Positions 30,231 through 35,604 of a stretch of DNA of 35,604 nucleotides are shown here, in pieces (the first letter of the stretch is position 1; every line of letters begins with the position of its first letter). The position numbers were made by a program, and so were the translations under genes. A model generated the notes under the pieces. It had not been told where the DNA came from and did not search any database. It was given only the letters and a program-made list of their open reading frames with translations. The stretch spans positions 1-35,604 of the forward strand of contig JASLHB010000001.1 in the NCBI GenBank assembly GCA_030149965.1, given 5' to 3'. The stretch comes from Wohlfahrtiimonas sp. (GTDB taxonomy: Bacteria; Pseudomonadota; Gammaproteobacteria; Cardiobacteriales; Wohlfahrtiimonadaceae).

Positions 30231-31439
30231 ATGAATATAAGTAATTCGGCACCTAACCGTGTCATCATCAGCGCCTCTTTAATTATATTAATGGCATTAT
30301 TAACAGCATTAGATTCTATGGCGATCGATATGTATTTGCCAGGAATGTTAGATATTGCGACAGACTTCAATGAATCACCAGGGCGAGTGCAGCAGACACT
30401 AGCAATATTTTTGGCAGGTTTAGCAATCGGGCAGGGATTATATGGCCCAGTATTGGATCGTTATGGCCGAAAAGTTCCTTTGCTGATTGGGATTATGATT
30501 TTCATTGCGGGCTCTATTATGTGTGCATTAGCACCAACATTAGAATGGTTGTTAGTTGCGCGTTTTATTCAAGCTATTGGGGCTGCTGCTGGTTTAGTCA
30601 CACCAAGAGCGATTATTTCTGATACATGCGATTTGAATGAGTCAGCGAAAGTATTCTCATTATTAATGAATGCCATGATGTTAGGACCAATTGTTGCACC
30701 AATTTTAGGTGGATTGGTTTTGGATGTCAGTAACTGGCGTGTTATCTTCTGGGTGATTGCATTGGTTGGTTTGATCAGTTTAATTTGGGGATGGAAGCAA
30801 ATCCCAGATTCATTGCCGATTGAAAAACGTGTACCAATGAATGTGAAAAATATTGCAGTAACTTATGGCGCGCAAATGACTAACCAAAAGTTCATGTTTT
30901 ATGCGTTATCATCAGGCTTTGCAATGAGTGCATTGTTTTTGTATGTGAGTGGATCATCATTTGTTTATCGTGAACATTTTCATTTAAGTTCATCAAATTT
31001 TAGTTATTTATTTGCATTGAATTCAGCAGGTTTGGTCTTTTGTGGATGGTTGTCTAATCGCTTTTTAATGAAAGGTGTTTCAGCGCATAAATTATTAGTG
31101 ATTGGTATGTTGATACATACAATGTCTGCATTGGTGTTATATTTCTTAACAAAGTTCTTCTCAGTGCCTTTGATTGGTTATACTGCTTTAATTGCATTGT
31201 CCATTGCATCATTAGGTTTGGTTTTGGGTAACGTAACAGCGTTAACCATGTATCATGGTGGTGAGCAAGCAGGTGCTGTTTCAGCTGTTATGGGCGTTTT
31301 ACAATATTTATTGCCAGCAATTACAGGTTATATCGTTAGTTTATTCATGCAAAGCGTGAGTATTTTGCCATTGAGTATTGGTGTTTGTGGATTGGTTGGA
31401 TTCATCTTTTTATTATTTTGTCGAAGTGAGGAAAAATGA
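30231..31439 (+). CDS. Bcr/CflA-family drug-resistance MFS transporter
   Basis: This inner-membrane proton-driven exporter has 402 residues and about 12 membrane segments. The Bcr/CflA traits are the early acidic segment ALDSMAIDMYLPGM, the motif-A-type loop GPVLDRYGRKVPL between segments 2 and 3, and ARFIQAIGAAAGLVTPRAIISD. Substrates of relatives include bicyclomycin, sulfonamides and chloramphenicol-type drugs or amino acids; the substrate here is unknown. ATG 30231 was chosen; the longer frame from TTG 30195 lacks a ribosome binding site and starts next to the operator candidate. Its stop overlaps the start of the TetR gene (ATGA), so transporter and regulator are cotranscribed. Confidence 0.93.
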   Translation: MNISNSAPNRVIISASLIILMALLTALDSMAIDMYLPGMLDIATDFNESPGRVQQTLAIFLAGLAIGQGLYGPVLDRYGRKVPLLIGIMIFIAGSIMCALAPTLEWLLVARFIQAIGAAAGLVTPRAIISDTCDLNESAKVFSLLMNAMMLGPIVAPILGGLVLDVSNWRVIFWVIALVGLISLIWGWKQIPDSLPIEKRVPMNVKNIAVTYGAQMTNQKFMFYALSSGFAMSALFLYVSGSSFVYREHFHLSSSNFSYLFALNSAGLVFCGWLSNRFLMKGVSAHKLLVIGMLIHTMSALVLYFLTKFFSVPLIGYTALIALSIASLGLVLGNVTALTMYHGGEQAGAVSAVMGVLQYLLPAITGYIVSLFMQSVSILPLSIGVCGLVGFIFLLFCRSEEK

Positions 31440-32005
31440 CAGCATTAAAGTTACAAAATGCAGCATTAATTAGGTTTGCAATTCAAGGCTTCAATGCCAC
31501 AACAATGAATGAAATTGCCAACGATGTTGGCATTAAAAAAGCCTCTATTTATGCACATTTTAGTAGCAAAGATGATCTGTTCCTCAGTCTTTTACCAATT
31601 TTGGTAGAAGAAGAATATAAAAATATTCAAACCATGATCAGTGGCGGTGATCAAATAGAATCTCAATTATTTGCATATTTAACGAATATTAATACACGTT
31701 TTGAAGAATCGCATCACATGCGGTTTTGGTTGAGAATTTTATTTGCACCGCCAGTGCATTTACATGATGAAGTTGTCACGTCTATGCGACAATTGATGGA
31801 TGACCTTGAATTATGGATTGAAGCTGCAATTGAAGCTTCTCCCTTGGCCACTTCAACACGAAATTTAGATGTGAAAACATTAACTCTATCTTACATGGCG
31901 ATGATTGATAGTTTGCATGCAGAATTATTGTTTGCTGGATCTGAAAAATATCAAACGCGTTTGTCCGCAGTTTGGCATTTATTTGAAACTGCCATCAAGA
32001 TATAA
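31436..32005 (+). CDS. TetR-family transcriptional regulator
   Basis: This 189-residue repressor has the N-terminal helix-turn-helix TTMNEIANDVGIKKASIYAHFSSKDDLF (about 20-48) and a helical ligand-binding C-terminal part. It overlaps the MFS gene by 4 bases with a GAGGAAAA ribosome binding site, implying coupled translation. It most likely represses its own operon through the palindrome at 30176-30191 and is released by a transported compound. The leader before the helix-turn-helix is unusually short: the protein begins MTALKLQNAALIRFAIQGF, so only one helix precedes it. Its 3' end overlaps the convergent NlpC/P60-like gene by 27 bases. Confidence 0.92.
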   Translation: MTALKLQNAALIRFAIQGFNATTMNEIANDVGIKKASIYAHFSSKDDLFLSLLPILVEEEYKNIQTMISGGDQIESQLFAYLTNINTRFEESHHMRFWLRILFAPPVHLHDEVVTSMRQLMDDLELWIEAAIEASPLATSTRNLDVKTLTLSYMAMIDSLHAELLFAGSEKYQTRLSAVWHLFETAIKI

Positions 32006-32563
32006 AATATCCATGCCATCAATATTCATAAAAGTATCGGGAAATAGATAATCGCCTTGGAATGGACCTAAATTAATGGTATGCCATTCCAATTTAATGT
32101 TTGGGCGTAATTGTAAAAGAGGCTGTTCAATTAAAGTTGTGCAATATAAATTTTCTTCTTCGCGACTTTTTAATAAATAAGGTGAACCAATTTGCGCTTG
32201 AATCTTCGTCGCTAAAGTTATTTTCTCATCTTGATTAAGAAAATTAGGGCGAATGATTAAAAAGTTGCGTGCGAATTTTGGAGAAGTAAAAATATCGAAA
32301 GATGTTTGAATGACTTGATTGGGATTATTTGGATCATCATCTGTTGTGGAGTGAGTGACAATAATTTTTGGCTCAATTTCTGTGATGATACCAATATGTG
32401 AATATTGCACTTTGCCTAATTTTTGAATGGCTAAGCTATCCATCGTAGAACCAGCGCGTAAAACAATATCGCCAATGGCTAATGATTTGCTATTAGTATA
32501 AGAAAATAAGTATAAAAAAAGTGCTGTGACAAACATCACAACACTTTGCTGAAATCTCTTCAT
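31979..32563 (-). CDS. YiiX/YebB-like permuted NlpC/P60 hydrolase, exported
   Basis: This 194-residue protein belongs to the circularly permuted papain-like group. The key His is in QYSHIGII (about residue 55) and the Cys in LYCTTLIEQPL (about residue 140). Relatives act as amidases or cysteine peptidases on lipids or peptidoglycan. An N-terminal hydrophobic helix (VVMFVTALFLYLFSYT) suggests a signal peptide or anchor. A TTG codon at 32566 directly precedes ATG 32563; both follow the stop of the upstream lipoprotein gene at once, so translation is likely coupled and no separate ribosome binding site is seen. The last 27 bases overlap the convergent TetR gene. Confidence 0.8.
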   Translation of the reverse strand: MKRFQQSVVMFVTALFLYLFSYTNSKSLAIGDIVLRAGSTMDSLAIQKLGKVQYSHIGIITEIEPKIIVTHSTTDDDPNNPNQVIQTSFDIFTSPKFARNFLIIRPNFLNQDEKITLATKIQAQIGSPYLLKSREEENLYCTTLIEQPLLQLRPNIKLEWHTINLGPFQGDYLFPDTFMNIDGMDILYLDGSFK

Positions 32564-32566
32564 CAA

Positions 32567-32977
32567 TTAAAGAGAGATTTTCCAGCCTTTATCTGTTTTA
32601 ATTGTGTTCATGTCGCCAGCATCTTCAACGTCATTCTTTTTGAATTTTACTGTGAAGTTAACTGTTGCACGAGTTTTATCATCATTTGTATATTTCACAT
32701 CTTTGATACTGATAGATGATACGCCACCATTTTTATCTGCTTCTTTTTTAGCTTCTTGTGCAGCCATATTCATTTTGCCAGCAATCATTTGCTGTACTGT
32801 AGGATCATTGCCATCTTTGCCTAAATCTAAAGATTTAATTAAAGCATCGCCGTCACCTTTGTAAGTACTTTCGATAAAATGTTTTGTGATGCCTTCTGGG
32901 CTATCAGTAGAACCAGAGCACGCAACAAGAAATAACGCCATAACTGCTAAAGCTGGATATAAAAGAATTTTTTTCAT
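32567..32977 (-). CDS. DUF4878-type lipoprotein
   Basis: This 136-residue lipoprotein has the signal MKKILLYPALAVMALFLVAC (lipobox LVAC, Cys20) and a single compact domain of the DUF4878/NTF2-like kind. The helix 'SPEGITKHFIESTYKGDGDALIKSL' is followed by strands 'ISIKDVKYTNDDKTRATVNFTVKF' and the ending 'GWKISL'. These proteins are periplasmic or outer-membrane lipoproteins of unknown role. The gene is followed immediately by the NlpC/P60-like gene with no gap, so the two are one transcript. Its promoter must lie in the 140 bases shared with the divergent thrS. Confidence 0.85.
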   Translation of the reverse strand: MKKILLYPALAVMALFLVACSGSTDSPEGITKHFIESTYKGDGDALIKSLDLGKDGNDPTVQQMIAGKMNMAAQEAKKEADKNGGVSSISIKDVKYTNDDKTRATVNFTVKFKKNDVEDAGDMNTIKTDKGWKISL

Positions 32978-33073
32978 ACGGGCTCTTTGATTTAAAAAAT
33001 TTAAAGGGTGGCTATAATATCACAGCTGCAAACTTTTCATACAGCAAATATATCGTTCTTCTGTTAAATGGTA

Positions 33074-33079
33074 TATAAT
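33074..33079 (+). promoter_or_regulatory. Candidate -10 element for thrS
   Basis: A perfect TATAAT lies 39 bases before the thrS start, giving a leader of about 30 bases. No strong -35 is visible. The leader is too short to hold the tRNA-mimic operator known from E. coli thrS, and no T-box is seen. Confidence 0.5.
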
Positions 33080-33117
33080 TAAAGACTTAATTAATCAGTC
33101 AGACCGTGGAGTATTAA

Positions 33118-35034
33118 ATGGTTGTAATTACCTTACCAGATGGTAGTCAAAGAGAGTATCAGAATCCTGTATCAGGTTTCGATATTGTTGATAGTATTGG
33201 TCCGGGCCTAGCAAAGGCTGCAGTTGCTATGGTTGTAGATGGCACACAAAAAGATCTTTCTACGGTATTGACGACCAACTCAACGGTAAGAATTCTGACG
33301 TTAAAAGATGAAGAAGGTTTGGATGTTGTGCGCCACACATTGGCTGCACAAGTTTTAGCTCGCGCAGTTAAAAACTTATATCCAGATGCATTATTGGCAA
33401 TTGGCCCAACGATCGATACAGGTTTTTACTACGATATCGATTTTAAAGCACCAATTACACCAGAAGATTTACCTGTAATTGAAGCTGAAATGCAAAAGAT
33501 CATCAAAGAAGGTTTGGATGTAACTCGTGAAATGCACCCTCGTGCAGAAGCGATTGCTTACTTTGAAAAACGTGGTGAAATCTATAAAGCAGATATCATT
33601 GCTCGTGCGCCAGAAGACCAAACAGAAATTTCTTTGTATCGTCAAGGTAATGAAGGTCAAGATGTTTTCACAGATTTATGTGTTGGCCCACATTTGGCGA
33701 CGATCAAAAAAGCAAACATTGCATTCAAATTAATGAATCTTGCGGGTGCTTATTGGCGCGGTGATGCTAACAATAAAATGTTGACGCGCATTTACGCAGC
33801 TGCATTTGCAACAGATAAAGAGTTGAAAGCACACTTAACGTTCCTAGAAGAAGTTGGTAAGCGCGATCACCGTCGTATCGGTAAAGCACAAGATTTATTT
33901 CACCTTCAAGAAGAAGCGCCAGGAATGGTGTTTTGGCATCCAAATGGTTGGCAGTTGTGGCAAACAATTGAACAATACATGAGAAAACGTCAGCAAGACG
34001 AAGGTTATAAAGAAATTAAAACACCAATGGTTGTGGATCGTTCTTTATGGGAGCGTTCAGGACATTGGGAAAACTATCGTGAAAATATGTTCACGACATC
34101 ATCAGAAAATCGTGACTATGCAGTTAAACCAATGAATTGCCCATGTCATATTCAGGTATTTAACAGCGGCTTGCATTCATATCGTGATTTGCCTTTGCGT
34201 TTGGCAGAATTTGGTTCTTGTCATCGTAATGAGCCTTCAGGTGCATTGCATGGTATAATGCGTGTTCGTGGATTCGTTCAGGATGATGCGCATATTTTCT
34301 GTCGCATTGATCAAGTTGTGAGTGAAGTTTCAGATTTCCACAAATTTGCGATGAGCGTATATGATCGTTTTGGTTTTGAAAATATCTCAATTAAATTAAG
34401 CTTACGTCCTGATGAGCGTGCTGGCTCTGACGAAGTTTGGGATAAAGCAGAAGAAGGGTTACGTGTAGCTCTTCGCGCTGCGGGCGTTGCATGGGAAGAG
34501 TTGCCAGGTGAAGGTGCTTTCTATGGTCCGAAAGTTGAATATCACATTAAAGATGCTTTAGGTCGTTCTTGGCAGGTTGGTACAATCCAATTGGATTTTG
34601 TATTGCCAGAAAGATTAGAGGCAGAATTTGTAGATGAAGATAATACACGTAAACGTCCTGTTATGTTGCATAGAGCTATTTTGGGATCATTTGAACGTTT
34701 CATCGGAATTTTGATCGAGCATCATGCGGGATCTTTCCCATTTTGGCTGGCGCCAATTCAAGTGTTCGTTGCAGGCATTACTAGTCAGCAAGACGATTAT
34801 GCGAAAGATGTTGAAGCGAAACTTAAAAAAGCAAATGTCAGAACTAAAATTGACTTGAGAAATGAAAAAATTGGATATAAAATCCGTGAGGCTACGATTG
34901 CACGAATTCCATACATTTTAGTTGTTGGTAAACGCGAAGCTGAAGAAGGCTTGGTTTCTTTGAGAACGCGTGAAGGCGAAGATTTGGGAACAATGTCATT
35001 AGAAGCAGCAATCGAACTAATGAATAAAGATTAA
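33118..35034 (+). CDS. thrS: Threonine-tRNA ligase
   Basis: This class II aminoacyl-tRNA synthetase charges tRNA-Thr in the cytoplasm. The order is TGS domain (1-61), editing domain (about 62-240, with the metal-type cysteine/histidine site in DLCVGPHL), catalytic core, and anticodon-binding domain (from about residue 535). The zinc ligands are the Cys of MNCPCHIQV, the His of DDAHIF and the His of MLHRAILGS; motif 2 includes the Arg in IMRVRGF. Length is 638 residues (E. coli 642). A GGAG box lies just before the ATG. infC follows after 20 bases, the conserved thrS-infC-rpmI-rplT order. Confidence 0.97.
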   Translation: MVVITLPDGSQREYQNPVSGFDIVDSIGPGLAKAAVAMVVDGTQKDLSTVLTTNSTVRILTLKDEEGLDVVRHTLAAQVLARAVKNLYPDALLAIGPTIDTGFYYDIDFKAPITPEDLPVIEAEMQKIIKEGLDVTREMHPRAEAIAYFEKRGEIYKADIIARAPEDQTEISLYRQGNEGQDVFTDLCVGPHLATIKKANIAFKLMNLAGAYWRGDANNKMLTRIYAAAFATDKELKAHLTFLEEVGKRDHRRIGKAQDLFHLQEEAPGMVFWHPNGWQLWQTIEQYMRKRQQDEGYKEIKTPMVVDRSLWERSGHWENYRENMFTTSSENRDYAVKPMNCPCHIQVFNSGLHSYRDLPLRLAEFGSCHRNEPSGALHGIMRVRGFVQDDAHIFCRIDQVVSEVSDFHKFAMSVYDRFGFENISIKLSLRPDERAGSDEVWDKAEEGLRVALRAAGVAWEELPGEGAFYGPKVEYHIKDALGRSWQVGTIQLDFVLPERLEAEFVDEDNTRKRPVMLHRAILGSFERFIGILIEHHAGSFPFWLAPIQVFVAGITSQQDDYAKDVEAKLKKANVRTKIDLRNEKIGYKIREATIARIPYILVVGKREAEEGLVSLRTREGEDLGTMSLEAAIELMNKD

Positions 35035-35054
35035 TACTTATTGGAGATAGAGTT

Positions 35055-35573
35055 ATTAGCACACAGAATGAACATAGATTAAATGGCGAAATCACCTCAC
35101 GTGAAGTACGTTTGATCGATGCAGAGGGTGAAGCAAGAGGTGTTGTTCCTCTTGCGGAAGCAATTCAATTAGCTTATGATGGCGATCTTGATTTGGTTGA
35201 AGTTTCTCCGACAGCTGTTCCACCTGTTTGTAAGATTATGAATTATGGTAAATTCAAATTCGAACAACAGAAGAAGCAGCATGAAGCTCGTAAGAAACAG
35301 AAACAAATTCAAGTAAAAGAAATCAAGTTCCGTCCAGGAACTGATGATGGGGATTATCAGGTAAAACTACGCAACCTGATACGTTTCTTGAGTGATGGTG
35401 ATAAAACCAAAATAACGCTACGTTTTCGTGGTCGTGAAATGGCTCACCAAGAGTTGGGAATGAAACTTCTGAACAGAGTTGAGGAAGATTTAAAAGAATA
35501 TGGTGTGGTTGAACAGCGTCCTAAATTTGAAGGTCGCCAAATGGTTATGGTTTTAGCACCTGCTAAGAAGTAA
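35055..35573 (+). CDS. infC: Translation initiation factor IF-3 (ATT start)
   Basis: IF-3 binds the 30S subunit, keeps subunits apart and checks the start codon. The 172 residues from ATT 35055 begin ISTQNEHRLNGEITSREVRLID, matching the usual IF-3 N terminus. The N domain has LVEVSPTAVPPVCKIMNYGKF and the lysine-rich linker EQQKKQHEARKKQKQIQVKEIKFRPG, and the C domain has RGREMAHQELG. No ATG, GTG or TTG in frame gives a full-length protein; TTG 35112 would remove 19 conserved residues. GGAG (35043-35046) lies 8 bases before the ATT. The rare AUU start is known in infC and lets IF-3 limit its own translation. Confidence 0.95.
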   Translation: MSTQNEHRLNGEITSREVRLIDAEGEARGVVPLAEAIQLAYDGDLDLVEVSPTAVPPVCKIMNYGKFKFEQQKKQHEARKKQKQIQVKEIKFRPGTDDGDYQVKLRNLIRFLSDGDKTKITLRFRGREMAHQELGMKLLNRVEEDLKEYGVVEQRPKFEGRQMVMVLAPAKK

Positions 35574-35604
35574 TCCGATCACTGTATACATTCCTATTAT
35601 TTTT

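Noticed and set aside
33001..33117. tRNA-mimic operator or T-box ahead of thrS
   Set aside because: The likely leader is only about 30 bases long and shows no matching structure.
1..35604. CRISPR arrays, insertion sequences, prophage or integrase genes
   Set aside because: No regularly spaced repeats, transposase motifs, terminal inverted repeats or integrase-like proteins were seen on either strand.

Overview
This AT-rich window carries ordinary chromosomal genes of a Gram-negative bacterium, most likely a gammaproteobacterium. The supporting features are the thrS-infC order with an ATT start for infC, a flavodoxin-type HemG, a DpaA/YafK protein, an OprI/Lpp-like lipoprotein, a general porin, a type IV pilin and Fur-box-like DNA. 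A Cardiobacteriales-like host (Wohlfahrtiimonas/Ignatzschineria type) is only a guess from overall gene character.

Layout. Positions 1-7746 are on the plus strand: a Roadblock/LC7 gene and its terminator, a tight four-gene run trxB-pgk-rng-coaBC, a highly expressed porin with symmetrical repeats upstream, and gpsA. Positions 7800-13220 are on the minus strand: a 59-residue Lpp-like lipoprotein missed by length-filtered gene calls, an alpha/beta hydrolase, a half-size ABC exporter, a GyrI-like ligand-binding protein, ilvA and a one-domain NadR-type NMN adenylyltransferase. Cardiolipin synthase (13239-14720) starts head to head with the last of these.

The centre (14721-24074) is the most interesting part. 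A complete class Ia-like nrdAB operon sits behind an rRNA-type promoter, and its transcript should begin with a perfect 16-bp hairpin. A second ribonucleotide reductase follows, in the order nrdB-nrdA. It has a Glu first metal ligand, a short large subunit and a near-consensus Fur box over its promoter, which suggests a low-iron, probably manganese enzyme. Between the two lies an ATPase + DUF4435/TOPRIM gene pair that resembles the PARIS anti-phage system. hemG follows the second reductase.

Positions 24140-35604 are mixed: a secreted lipase-like hydrolase; a minus-strand pair of an unknown exported protein and PnuC, with a palindromic operator candidate; a PhnD-like protein with no signal peptide; an IMPase/HisN-like phosphatase in an operon with DpaA; tRNA-Ser(GGA); an orphan type IV pilin; a Bcr/CflA exporter overlapping its TetR regulator, with an operator candidate in the leader; a permuted NlpC/P60 protein with a DUF4878 lipoprotein; and thrS-infC running to the end of the window.

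Functional links: the two reductases probably serve iron-replete fast growth and iron starvation. The Lpp-like lipoprotein and DpaA form a plausible attach/detach pair for the cell wall. PnuC and the NMN adenylyltransferase together suggest NAD salvage. No insertion sequences, CRISPR arrays or prophage genes were seen.
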